From positions 372,001-436,000 of the forward strand of contig NZ_JAICDG010000005.1 in assembly GCF_022751215.1 (NCBI RefSeq): 64,000 nt of DNA, read 5' to 3'. Source of the stretch: Actinomadura terrae (GTDB lineage Bacteria > Actinomycetota > Actinomycetes > Streptosporangiales > Streptosporangiaceae). The notes beneath the pieces were generated by a model. The model was not told the origin of the DNA. It did no database searches and saw only the letters and a program-made list of their open reading frames with translations. Below are positions 51,254 to 59,326 of the stretch, piece by piece (the first letter of the stretch is position 1; every line of letters begins with the position of its first letter). A program made the translations under genes and the position numbers.

Positions 51254-52342
51254 ATGGCCCACACGAAAATCAGCCCGCAGGCGATCGATCTCGAATTCGC
51301 ACGCACCATTGACCGCACACTGGTGCACCGTGAATCGCTCGCCGAAGTCTTTCTCACCGACAGCCGGCAACTGGACGAGGACACCTACGCGGTGGCCGCG
51401 TTCCTGCCCCGCTCGCACGCCTACTACGGCGACCACCTGCTCACCCCGGCCGCCTACGATCCGATGCTGCTGCTGGAGGCGTGCCGCCAGGGGGCCATCC
51501 TCGGCGCGCACCGGCACTACGACGTGCCGCTCGACCACAAGTTCATCCTGACCGACATGCGGATCAGGATCGAGCGGCCGGAGCTGCTCACGGTCGGCGC
51601 GAAGCCGCGACGGGTGACGATGCGCGTCCAGACCGCGCGCCGCGTCCGCGACGACCGAATCACGGGCATCGACTACACGATGCGGCTGGAGATCGCGGGC
51701 TTCGAGATCGGCACCGCCGGGATCGGCATGCGGTTCAAGTCGCCGGAGAGCTACATGGCCCTCCGGCTCCGCAACCGCGACGGCGCGCTGCTGCGCTCGA
51801 CGTCGGTCCCGCCCGAGCAGAGCCCGGGCGCTCCGGTCGCGCCGCACCTGGTCGGCCGGACGCTGCCCGACAACGTCGTGCTGTGCGACGCGAAGGCGGA
51901 ACGTTCCGGCGCGAGCGCGGTGCTGCGGCTGGCGGCCGGCCACCCGAGCCTGTTCGACCACCCCCAGGACCACATCCCGGGGATGGTGCTCGCCGAGGCG
52001 GCCCGCCAGATCGTCCACTACGGAGCGCTGGAGGTCCGCGGCGTGTCCGCGGTCAAGAGCTACCTCACCGAACTGACCGCCACGTTCAGCGCGTTCGGCG
52101 AACTGGAGCGCGACATCACGCTCCACGCCTCCGTCGACGCGCCCGTGCCCGGCACCGGGCCGGGGAGCCCGCTGACCGAGGACGGCATCACCTACACGGC
52201 GGCGGGCCCCGGGGAGATCGAGGGCCTTACCGGCGACCCGGCGGCCCCGCCGCTCACGGTCGCCGCCGACGTGGACATCAGGCAGAACGACCGCTCGATC
52301 TGCGCGGTCGGCTGCGTGCTCACCGGCGTCCACGGCCGGTGA
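51254..52342 (+). CDS. AfsA/ScbA/MmfL-type gamma-butyrolactone or furan autoregulator synthase
   Basis: 362 residues with two AfsA hotdog repeats. The first is HAYYGDHLLTPAAYDPMLLLEACRQ followed by HKFILTDM. The second is HPSLFDHPQDHIPGMVLAEAARQ, a close match to the ScbA-type signature. The family condenses a beta-ketoacyl-ACP with dihydroxyacetone phosphate, making a phosphorylated butenolide precursor. Its stop overlaps the GTG of the HAD phosphatase gene, and a good promoter precedes it. The residues are intact, so a hormone product is likely; the receptor is elsewhere. Confidence 0.9.
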   Translation: MAHTKISPQAIDLEFARTIDRTLVHRESLAEVFLTDSRQLDEDTYAVAAFLPRSHAYYGDHLLTPAAYDPMLLLEACRQGAILGAHRHYDVPLDHKFILTDMRIRIERPELLTVGAKPRRVTMRVQTARRVRDDRITGIDYTMRLEIAGFEIGTAGIGMRFKSPESYMALRLRNRDGALLRSTSVPPEQSPGAPVAPHLVGRTLPDNVVLCDAKAERSGASAVLRLAAGHPSLFDHPQDHIPGMVLAEAARQIVHYGALEVRGVSAVKSYLTELTATFSAFGELERDITLHASVDAPVPGTGPGSPLTEDGITYTAAGPGEIEGLTGDPAAPPLTVAADVDIRQNDRSICAVGCVLTGVHGR

Positions 52343-53040
52343 GCGGCGACGCGCCCGCGGGGGCGGCCGCGTTCTTCGACGTGGACGAGACGCTCGTCCA
52401 CTTCAAGAGCATGTTCCGTTTCCTGCGGTACCACCTGAGGACGCAGGGCGAGCCGGAGGGCACCTACGGGCGCCTCGCCGGCGAGCTGCACGCCGCCGCG
52501 GCGGCCGGGGCGGGCAGGGCAGAGGTCAACCGGCGGTACTACCGGCTCTTCGCGGGGGAGGACGCGCGCCGGCTGGCCGAGAGCGGCGCCGCCTGGTTCG
52601 CCGAGGAGTCGCGGGACCGCTCGCCCTTCCTGACCGGGACGCTGCGCGAGTACCGGCGGCACCAGGCACGGGGGAACCTCGTCGTGCTGCTGTCGGGCTC
52701 GTTCTTCGCGTGCCTCGACCCGATCGCCGAGGCGCTGGGCGGCCACTGCTGGGCGGTCGGCACGCGGCCGGTCGTCCGGCGCGGCAGGCTGACCGGCGAG
52801 GTGCTCACACCGCTGATCGGCGTCGCGAAGGGCCGCGCCGCGCGGGCCACCGCCGCCGTCCGCGGCCTGGACCTCGCCCGGTGCAGCGCCTACGGCGACC
52901 ACGCCACCGACCTCCACCTGCTGGAGGCCGTGGGCGACCCGGTCGTGGTCGGTGACGACCCGCTCCTGCTGGACCGCGCGAATCTGCGGCGGTGGCGCAG
53001 GCTGCGCACCGGGACCGTGCCCCGCGCCGCGGTCTCCTGA
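52339..53040 (+). CDS. HAD-IB family phosphatase (MmfP-like in context)
   Basis: 233 residues from GTG 52339. HAD motifs are intact: FFDVDETLV (nucleophile Asp and acid Asp), VLLSGSFF (Ser), AKGRAARA (Lys) and YGDHATDLHLLEAV (GD...D). A helical cap lies between motifs I and II. Coupled to the AfsA-type gene by overlap, it is well placed to remove phosphate from the condensation product, as MmfP does in the methylenomycin furan pathway. Another small-molecule phosphatase role is possible. Confidence 0.88.
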   Translation: MSGDAPAGAAAFFDVDETLVHFKSMFRFLRYHLRTQGEPEGTYGRLAGELHAAAAAGAGRAEVNRRYYRLFAGEDARRLAESGAAWFAEESRDRSPFLTGTLREYRRHQARGNLVVLLSGSFFACLDPIAEALGGHCWAVGTRPVVRRGRLTGEVLTPLIGVAKGRAARATAAVRGLDLARCSAYGDHATDLHLLEAVGDPVVVGDDPLLLDRANLRRWRRLRTGTVPRAAVS

Positions 53041-53046
53041 CCCGCA

Positions 53047-53098
53047 GCGGTCACCGCGCGGCCCCGCGCCGCGCGGCGTAGCACCGCGCGGTGACCGC
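53047..53098. terminator. Long-arm hairpin between the HAD and KAS III genes
   Basis: Perfect 15-bp arms (53047-53061 and 53084-53098) around a 22-base GC-rich loop that can fold further. It is 6 bases after the phosphatase stop, so it may reduce KAS III expression relative to the upstream pair. Confidence 0.7.
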
Positions 53099-53140
53099 GC
53101 CCTGTGCCAGGCCAACCCAAGAACTGGAGCAATCCTTCTC

Positions 53141-54175
53141 ATGGCCCAGATAGGCATTCTCAGCACGGGTTCCTACCTGCCCGACCGCGTCGTCGGCAAC
53201 GACGAGATCGCGGGGCCGGCCGGAGTGTCGGCCGACTGGATCGTCCGCAAGACCGGCATCGTCGAGCGGCGGCGGGCCGCCGCGCACGAGGCGTCCTCCG
53301 ACCTCGCGGCGGCCGCCGCGCGGCGGGCCCTCGACCAGGCCGGGCTGACCCCCGACCAGCTCGACTACGTGGTCGTCGCCACGTCCACGCCCGACCACCC
53401 GCTGCCCGCGACCGCGAGCATCGTGCAGCACCTGATCGGCGCCGAGGGCGCGGGCGCGTTCGACATGAACGCCGTGTGCAGCGGCTTCGTCTACGCGCTG
53501 ATGGTGACCGAGCGGCTGCTGCGCGGGGACGGCGGCGGCGGATACGGCGTCGTGGTCGGCGTCGACATCTACTCGCGCATCCTCGACTACTCCGACCGCA
53601 GGACGGCGATCCTGTTCGGCGACGGCGCGGGCGCGGTCGTGCTCGGCCCGTCCCCGGCCGGGGGCGGGCTCGCCGACGCGCTGCTGATGAGCCGCGGCGA
53701 CATGCACGGCCTGATCCGCGTCCCGGCGGGCGGGAGCCGCATGCCCGCGTCCGAGCACACGCTGGAGGAAGGCCAGCACTTCTTCAAGATGGACGGGCGG
53801 GGCGTGCGCGAGTTCGTCCACGACACCCTGCCCGAGACCGTGCGAGAGCTGCTGCGGCGCGGCGGGGTGCCGCCCGAGGAGGTGCGGCACTTCGTCCCGC
53901 ACCAGGCCAACGGCGCGATGCTCGCCGACATCGTGCCCTCCCTCGGGCTCACGACCGCGCACACGCACCTGACCGTCGAGCGCTACGGCAACACGGGCGC
54001 GGCGTCGATCCCGATCACGCTGGACGCCGCGTACCGGCGCGGCGCGATCGGGCCCGGCGACCTCGTCCTGCTGGCGGGCTTCGGCGGCGGGATGGCGCTC
54101 GGCGCGTCGCTGGTCCGCTGGACGAGCCCGCGGCTGACCGGGTCCGTCCAGACCCCGGCGGGAGCCGCGGTCTAG
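53141..54175 (+). CDS. 3-oxoacyl-ACP synthase III (KAS III / FabH-like)
   Basis: 344 residues. The Cys-His-Asn triad is present: Cys in DMNAVCSGFVYAL, His in FVPHQAN and Asn in RYGNTGAAS. It condenses an acyl-CoA with malonyl-ACP. In this position it could make the beta-ketoacyl precursor for the AfsA-type enzyme. A starter unit for the type II PKS is a second possibility, but the partner acyltransferase and extra ACP seen in such systems are absent. Housekeeping FabH is also conceivable. Confidence 0.92.
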   Translation: MAQIGILSTGSYLPDRVVGNDEIAGPAGVSADWIVRKTGIVERRRAAAHEASSDLAAAAARRALDQAGLTPDQLDYVVVATSTPDHPLPATASIVQHLIGAEGAGAFDMNAVCSGFVYALMVTERLLRGDGGGGYGVVVGVDIYSRILDYSDRRTAILFGDGAGAVVLGPSPAGGGLADALLMSRGDMHGLIRVPAGGSRMPASEHTLEEGQHFFKMDGRGVREFVHDTLPETVRELLRRGGVPPEEVRHFVPHQANGAMLADIVPSLGLTTAHTHLTVERYGNTGAASIPITLDAAYRRGAIGPGDLVLLAGFGGGMALGASLVRWTSPRLTGSVQTPAGAAV

Positions 54176-54200
54176 GCAGCGCCGCGGTGTAGGTACCACT

Positions 54201-54246
54201 GCCGGCCGGCGGGTCCCGCTGGGGAGCGACGCGGCCCGCCGGCGGC
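54201..54246. terminator. GC-rich stem-loop after KAS III
   Basis: GCCGGCCGGCGGG (54201-54213) pairs with CCCGCCGGCGGC (54235-54246), allowing one bulged base, around a 21-base loop. It sits 25 bases after the KAS III stop. Confidence 0.65.
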
Positions 54247-54309
54247 ACTCCGGAAAGGTGGCCGTGTTCGGGGAACCAGGACCCCGGGCACGGCCACCAC
54301 CGTTGATGG

Positions 54310-54388
54310 ACCGTGGACCCTGCGTCCGGACCGAGTTACGGTCCGTCTACCACGGTGTTTCCGGACGGTGTGATCTGGGTTACCGTGG
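54310..54388. promoter_or_regulatory. ACCGTGG repeats upstream of the sulfur leader peptide
   Basis: ACCGTGG occurs at 54310-54316 and 54382-54388, with the inverted CCACGGT at 54350-54356. The 573-base gap 54176-54748 otherwise holds the terminator, the leader ORF and a C/T-rich tract. These repeats are candidates for a sulfur-regulator site, and the TACCGT near 54381 may be a -10 box. Confidence 0.4.
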
Positions 54389-54537
54389 CCATGATCATCA
54401 CCGGCCGTCCGATACGACATATTCCCTGGTAAAGCAGTAGGTTTTGTCGGTTTTACTCGACCTCCGTGACGTCTCCGCAGGTCGAGCGGGCTTTTCGGGG
54501 TCTTCCCCCAGCGTGCGTCCATGTGCATGCTAGGAGC

Positions 54538-54609
54538 ATGAACGCAACGGAGGCACTGGTGGCGAGGCGCCACATCGACCTCCTCCGCGTGTGCAGCGCG
54601 TCCTGTTGA
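54538..54609 (+). CDS. Cys-ended leader peptide of the sulfur operon
   Basis: A 23-residue ORF reading MNATEALVARRHIDLLRVCS and ending A-S-C before TGA. The RRHxDLxRxxSAxC pattern recurs upstream of sulfur-assimilation genes in actinobacteria, where such peptides are annotated as putative leaders. An internal GTG at 54559 has GGAGG 5 bases upstream and would give a 16-residue version. Cys codons near the end (positions 19 and 23) suit stalling when cysteine is scarce. It lies 140 bases before the permease ATG, separated by a C-rich, G-poor tract. Attenuation is inference. Confidence 0.8.
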   Translation: MNATEALVARRHIDLLRVCSASC

Positions 54610-54748
54610 CCCGCCCTTCCGCACGCCCCGGCCGCTGATCCGCCGCCCCTTCTCTTCTTTTCTCCCCCTCACGCCTTGTCGCCGCCGGCCCCATGCCCGC
54701 CGGACACCCCTGCCTTCCTGCTCGCGTCCTGCCCCCTGGAGGTAACGC

Positions 54749-55597
54749 ATGTCCACTGAGCTGCTCGATCCACCCCGCTCCGCGCTGCCACGCGCGGCGG
54801 CGCCGCGGACCGCAGCGCGCTCGGGCGCCGTGGCGCTGGCGCTGCTGCGCCGCGCCCGCAAGGTCAGCGGCCTCGTCCTGGTGCTCGCGTTGTGGGAGGT
54901 CGGCGCGCGGGCCGGCTGGCTCGGCAGCACCACGCCGCCGCTCAGCGACGTCGCGCAGCGGGGCTGGGAGATGACCTCCTCCGGTGAGCTGACCGACAAC
55001 CTCGGGGTCTCGCTGCTGCGGGTGCTGAAGGGCCTCGCGATCGGGCTGCCGCTCGGCCTCGGGCTCGGCCTGCTGTCGGGGCTGTTCCGGGTCAGCGAGG
55101 ACGTCATCGACGCGCCGCTCCAGGCCGTCCGGATGCTGCCGCACCTGGCGCTGGTGCCGCTGTTCATCATCTGGTTCGGGATCGGCGAGACCTCCAAGGT
55201 CGGCCTGATCGCGGTCGGCGTGGTGTTCCCGCTCTACATCAACGTGTTCCACGGCATCCGGGGCGTGGACGAGCGGCTGGTGGAGTCCGCGCGGACCTGC
55301 GGGCTCGGCCGGATCGGGCTCGTCCGCAAGGTGATCCTGCCCGGCGCGCTCCCGCAGATCCTCGTCGGGCTGCGGCTATCGCTCGGCGTCGCCTGGCTGA
55401 CGCTCGTGGTCGTGGAGCAGTCGGCGACGGCCAGCGGCATCGGCTTCGTCATCAACCAGGCCACGCAGTTCCTCCAGATGGACACGGTCTTCCTCGTGCT
55501 CGTCGTCTACGCGCTGCTCGGCGTCTCGACGGACCTGCTGGTGCGGCTGATCGAGCGCCGCGTCCTGGCCTGGCGGCGAGGGCTGGTGGCGCGATGA
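54749..55597 (+). CDS. Sulfonate/taurine-type ABC transporter permease (SsuC-like)
   Basis: 282 residues with about six hydrophobic segments. The EAA loop (ESARTCGLGRIGLVRKVILPG) contacts the ATPase. The N-terminal 45 residues are polar. GGAGG precedes the ATG. It belongs with the ATPase that overlaps it by 4 bases and with the lipoprotein at 58337, forming an importer for an organosulfur compound. Confidence 0.92.
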   Translation: MSTELLDPPRSALPRAAAPRTAARSGAVALALLRRARKVSGLVLVLALWEVGARAGWLGSTTPPLSDVAQRGWEMTSSGELTDNLGVSLLRVLKGLAIGLPLGLGLGLLSGLFRVSEDVIDAPLQAVRMLPHLALVPLFIIWFGIGETSKVGLIAVGVVFPLYINVFHGIRGVDERLVESARTCGLGRIGLVRKVILPGALPQILVGLRLSLGVAWLTLVVVEQSATASGIGFVINQATQFLQMDTVFLVLVVYALLGVSTDLLVRLIERRVLAWRRGLVAR

Positions 55598-56346
55598 CCA
55601 CCGGCACGAGAAACGTCGCCACGAGGAACAGCGTGCGGGTGCGCGGGCTCACGCGCTCGTTCGGGGAGCGGACCGTCCTGGACGGGGTGGACCTCGACAT
55701 CGCCCCCGGCGAGTTCGTCGCGCTGCTCGGCGCGAGCGGCTCGGGCAAGAGCACGCTGCTGCGCGCGCTGGCCGGGCTGGACGGCGAGGGGAGCGGCGAG
55801 ATCGACGTCCCCGCCAAGCGCGCCGTCGTCTACCAGGAGCACCGGCTGCTGCCGTGGAGCCGGGTGTGGGACAACGTCGTCCTGGGCCTGCGCGGCCGGA
55901 ACCTGCGCGCCCGCGCTGAGGACGCGCTGGCCGAGGTCGGGCTCGCCGCCCGTGCCGACGCCTGGCCGCTCACGCTGTCGGGCGGCGAGTCGCAGCGGGT
56001 CGCGCTGGCGCGGGCCCTCGTCCGCACCCCCGACCTGCTGCTGCTGGACGAGCCGTTCGGCGCCCTCGACGCGCTGACCAGGCTCAACGCCCAGGCGCTC
56101 GTCGCCGACCTGTGGGCCGAGCACCGGCCCGCCGTGCTGCTGGTCACCCACGACGTCGAGGAGGCGCTGCTGCTCGCCGACCGGGCGCTGCTGCTCGCGG
56201 ACGGCCGGATCGCCCGCGAGTACGCCGTCGACCTGCCGCGCCCCCGCTCGATGGACGACCCCCGCTTCGTCGCGCTGCGCCGCGACCTGCTCGCCGGGCT
56301 CGGCGTCCGCGCCGCCACCACCACGAACGCCAGGGAGACACTGTGA
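55594..56346 (+). CDS. Sulfonate/nitrate-type ABC transporter ATPase (SsuB-like)
   Basis: 250 residues with Walker A GASGSGKST, the Q-loop YQEHRLLPWSRV, signature LSGGESQRVALARAL and Walker B LLLLDEPFGALDALTR. The QEHRLLPW segment is characteristic of the nitrate/sulfonate/taurine group. It overlaps both neighbours by 4 bases. Confidence 0.93.
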   Translation: MTTGTRNVATRNSVRVRGLTRSFGERTVLDGVDLDIAPGEFVALLGASGSGKSTLLRALAGLDGEGSGEIDVPAKRAVVYQEHRLLPWSRVWDNVVLGLRGRNLRARAEDALAEVGLAARADAWPLTLSGGESQRVALARALVRTPDLLLLDEPFGALDALTRLNAQALVADLWAEHRPAVLLVTHDVEEALLLADRALLLADGRIAREYAVDLPRPRSMDDPRFVALRRDLLAGLGVRAATTTNARETL

Positions 56347-57923
56347 CGACCACCGAGATCGACGCGGACGTGCTGGTCGCGGGCGGCGGGCCCGCCGGGG
56401 CGTGGGCCGCGGTGAAGGCGGCGGAGGCGGGCGCGAGCGTCGTCCTCGCCGACAAGGGCTACCTCGGGACGAGCGGCGCGACCGCGTCGGCGGGCACCGG
56501 CGTCTGGTACGTCGAGCCGGAGCCGGCGGCCCGGGAGGCGGCGATGGCGAGCCGCGAGGGCCTCGGCGGGTACCTCGCCGACCGGGAGTGGATGGCCCGC
56601 GTCCTCGACCAGACCTACGCGAACATGAACGAGCTGGCCGAGGTGTCGCGGTACCCGTTCCCGGTCGACGGCGACGGCCGGCAGATCCGGCGCGGCCTGC
56701 AAGGGCCCGAGTACATGCGGCGGATGCGCGTCCGGGTGCGCCGGGCGGGCGTGCGGGTCCTGGACCACAGCCCGATCACCGAACTGCTCGCCGACGGCTC
56801 GGGCGCGGTCGCGGGCGCCGCCGGGTACCGGCTGCGCGAGGACCACGCGTTCCGCGTCACGGCCCGCGCGGTGGTGCTCGCCACCGGCGGCTGCGCGTTC
56901 CTCAGCAAGGCGCTGGGCTGCGACGTCAACACCGGCGACGGCGCGCTGTTCGCGGTGGAGGCGGGCGCGGAGCTGTCGGGGATGGAGTTCTCCAACGCCT
57001 ACGCGATCGCCCCGGCGTTCACATCCGTGACGAAGACGGCGTTCTACTCGTTCGCGACCTTCTACCACGCGGACGGGAGCGTCCTCGAAGGCGCGGGCAG
57101 CCAGCGCGGCCGCTCGGTCATCGCGCGGACGCTGCTCACCGAGCCCGTCCTGTGCCGGATCGACAAGGCGACGCCGGAGGAGCAGCAGGCGATGCGGCTC
57201 GCGCAGGCGAACTTCTTCCTGCCGTTCGACCGGCAGGGCATCGACCCCTTCACCGACCTGTTCCCGGTCACGCTGCTCGCCGAGGGCACCGTGCGCGGCA
57301 CCGGCGGCATCCGGATCACCGGCCCGGACTGCGCGACGACCGTGCCCGGCCTGTACGCGGCGGGCGACGCCGCGACCCGCGAGCTGATCTGCGGCGGGTT
57401 CACCGGCGGCGGCAGCCACAACTCCGCGTGGGCGATGTCGTCGGGCACGTGGGCGGGACGGGGCGCCGCGCGGCACGCCGCCGAGCTGGGCGGACGCGCC
57501 ACGGGACGCGCCGTCCGCGCGCTCGGCGAGGCGGGGGTCCGCCCGGCGGGCCCCGCGACCGCCGACCACACCGGGTACGTGAAGGCCGTCCAGGCCGAGG
57601 TGCTGCCCTACGACAAGAACCTGCTGCGGCACGCCGACCGGCTCGTCCCGGCGCTGGACGCCCTCGACCGGACGTGGCGCGACCTGACCGGCACGCTGCG
57701 CGGCGAGGGCGCCGGACTCGTCCGGGCGCGGTCGGCCGCCGCGATGGCCGCGCACGCCCGCTGGATGTACAGCGCCGCGCTCGCCCGGACGGAGACGCGC
57801 GGCATGCACAAGCGGCAGGACCTGCCCGAGCAGGACCCGTCCCAGCGGCACCGCCTGGTCACCGGCGGCCTGCACGAGGTGTGGACGCGTCCCGAGACCG
57901 CCGCGCTGGCGGTGGCGTCGTGA
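56343..57923 (+). CDS. AprA/fumarate-reductase-like flavoprotein (copy 1)
   Basis: 526 residues starting GTG within the ATPase stop. The FAD site is VAGGGPAGAWAAVKAAEAGA, followed by DKGYLGTSGATASAGT. The later flavin motifs are CAFLSKALGCDVNTGDG and YAAGDAATRELICGGFTGGGSHN. The C-terminal helical domain is like that of succinate/fumarate and APS reductases. It pairs with the 2x[4Fe-4S] ferredoxin encoded next, a layout reminiscent of AprAB. It is duplicated at 59323. The role in sulfur oxidation state change or electron supply is inference. Confidence 0.85.
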   Translation: MTTTEIDADVLVAGGGPAGAWAAVKAAEAGASVVLADKGYLGTSGATASAGTGVWYVEPEPAAREAAMASREGLGGYLADREWMARVLDQTYANMNELAEVSRYPFPVDGDGRQIRRGLQGPEYMRRMRVRVRRAGVRVLDHSPITELLADGSGAVAGAAGYRLREDHAFRVTARAVVLATGGCAFLSKALGCDVNTGDGALFAVEAGAELSGMEFSNAYAIAPAFTSVTKTAFYSFATFYHADGSVLEGAGSQRGRSVIARTLLTEPVLCRIDKATPEEQQAMRLAQANFFLPFDRQGIDPFTDLFPVTLLAEGTVRGTGGIRITGPDCATTVPGLYAAGDAATRELICGGFTGGGSHNSAWAMSSGTWAGRGAARHAAELGGRATGRAVRALGEAGVRPAGPATADHTGYVKAVQAEVLPYDKNLLRHADRLVPALDALDRTWRDLTGTLRGEGAGLVRARSAAAMAAHARWMYSAALARTETRGMHKRQDLPEQDPSQRHRLVTGGLHEVWTRPETAALAVAS

Positions 57924-58264
57924 TCGAGATCGTGTCGCGGGAGCGGTGCATCGCCTGCGACAAGTGCGTGGTCGTGTGCCCGACGAACGTCTTCGACCGG
58001 GGCCCGGACGGCATCCCCGTCCTGACCCGGCAGAGCGACTGCCAGACCTGCTTCATGTGCGAGGCGTACTGCCCGGTCGACGCGCTGTTCGTCGACCCGC
58101 GCTCGCACCCGCTGCCCGAGCCGCCCGACGAGGCGGGCCTCGCCGCGGACGGGCTGCTCGGCAGCTACCGCGAGCAGATCGGCTGGGGGCGCGGCCGCAC
58201 CCCCGGCGCGAGGCTCGCCGTCGGCCCGTCGCTGAACCGCTCCGGCGCCCCGCTCACCTCCTGA
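57920..58264 (+). CDS. AprB-like 2x[4Fe-4S] ferredoxin (copy 1)
   Basis: 114 residues with two complete cluster motifs: Cys 10, 13, 16, 20 and Cys 41, 44, 47, 51. A basic tail IGWGRGRTPG is shared with copy 2. It overlaps the flavoprotein gene by 4 bases (GTGA), so the two are coupled as subunits. It should pass electrons to or from the flavoprotein. Confidence 0.88.
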   Translation: MIEIVSRERCIACDKCVVVCPTNVFDRGPDGIPVLTRQSDCQTCFMCEAYCPVDALFVDPRSHPLPEPPDEAGLAADGLLGSYREQIGWGRGRTPGARLAVGPSLNRSGAPLTS

Positions 58265-58265
58265 T

Positions 58266-58316
58266 CCACCGAGCCGCCCTCACCACCGAGCCGCCCTCAC
58301 CACTGGGCCGTCCTGA
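58266..58316. repeat. Three 17-bp tandem repeats in the ferredoxin-lipoprotein gap
   Basis: Units 58266-58282 and 58283-58299 are identical (CCACCGAGCCGCCCTCA). The third, 58300-58316, is degenerate. They fill most of the 72-base gap before the lipoprotein gene. Confidence 0.75.
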
Positions 58317-58336
58317 ACCACCGAGAGGAAAGAACC

Positions 58337-59326
58337 GTGAAGATCCCCAAGATCCTGGCCGCCGGGCTGCTCGTGCTGGGCGCGGCGGCGTGCGGGTCGT
58401 CCGCGGCCGCGGGCGGCTCCAAGACGCTGCGCGTCGGAGTGATCGGGACGGCCGCCGGCAACAAGCTGAACCGCACCGTCGGGTTCCTCGACGAGCGCGG
58501 CGAGCTGCTGCCCGAGCTGAAGGCCGCCGGGATCGACAAGATCCAGGTCGCGACGTTCCAGAACGGCCCCGACCTGAACCAGGCCCTCGCGGGCGGGTCG
58601 CTCGACATCGGGATCTACGGCGACACCCCCGCGCTGATCGGGCGCGGGCAGGGCCTGCCGACCCGGCTGGTGTCGCTGAACACCGTCCGGCTGGACGCGG
58701 CGGTCGTCGCCAAGAAGGACGGCGGGCCCACCACGCTCAAGGACCTGGAGGGCAAGCGGATCGGCGTGCAGACCGGCTCCTACATCCACCGCTACCTGCT
58801 CGGCGCGCTCCAGCAGGCGGGGGTGAAGCCCAAGCAGATCATCCACATGTACACGCCCGCGATCATCGCGGCGCTGGAGAAGAACGCGATCGACGCGGGC
58901 GGGCTCGTCTCGGCCGACCAGGTCGCCGAGGAGGCGAAGGGGTACCGCTCGATCGACGTCGCCTCCCGCGACCATCCCGACCTGCTCGGCACGTCCGCGA
59001 CCGTCGTGACGGAGAAGTACCTGTCCGGGCACAAGGACATCGTCAAGGTGTGGCAGAGCGCCGAGACCAAGGCGACCCGGGTGGCCAAGGCGAACTGGCC
59101 CGCCTACACCGCCTATGTCGCGCGGACCGGCGGCTACGCGCCCCAGGTCTCGATCAAGACGACGCTGAAGGAGCAGCTGCCCGACCAGCCGTTCACGCCG
59201 GAGGGGCTGAAGCTGCTCGACGGCACCAAGGGGTTCCTCGCCGGGCAGAAGCTGCTCAAGAACGACTTCCCGATCGACTCGTGGCTGGCCCCGGGCGCCC
59301 GCTCCGCGCCGGGGGTGACGCAGTGA
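58337..59326 (+). CDS. Sulfonate/aliphatic-sulfur ABC transporter binding lipoprotein (SsuA/TauA-like)
   Basis: 329 residues starting GTG with GAGAGGAAAG upstream. The lipobox GAAACG predicts Cys19 lipidation. The NMT1/SsuA fold is suggested by GSLDIGIYGDTPALIG and by GKRIGVQTGSYIHRYLLGAL. It should present the ligand to the SsuBC-like transporter encoded at 54749-56346, separated here by the flavoprotein and ferredoxin. The substrate is probably a sulfonate or sulfone. Confidence 0.9.
   Translation: MKIPKILAAGLLVLGAAACGSSAAAGGSKTLRVGVIGTAAGNKLNRTVGFLDERGELLPELKAAGIDKIQVATFQNGPDLNQALAGGSLDIGIYGDTPALIGRGQGLPTRLVSLNTVRLDAAVVAKKDGGPTTLKDLEGKRIGVQTGSYIHRYLLGALQQAGVKPKQIIHMYTPAIIAALEKNAIDAGGLVSADQVAEEAKGYRSIDVASRDHPDLLGTSATVVTEKYLSGHKDIVKVWQSAETKATRVAKANWPAYTAYVARTGGYAPQVSIKTTLKEQLPDQPFTPEGLKLLDGTKGFLAGQKLLKNDFPIDSWLAPGARSAPGVTQ

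Noticed and set aside
53141..54175. KAS III as a starter-unit enzyme for the type II PKS
   Set aside because: It is 27 kb from KS-alpha, separated by other operons, and the acyltransferase and second ACP usual for such priming systems are missing. The AfsA context is the simpler explanation.
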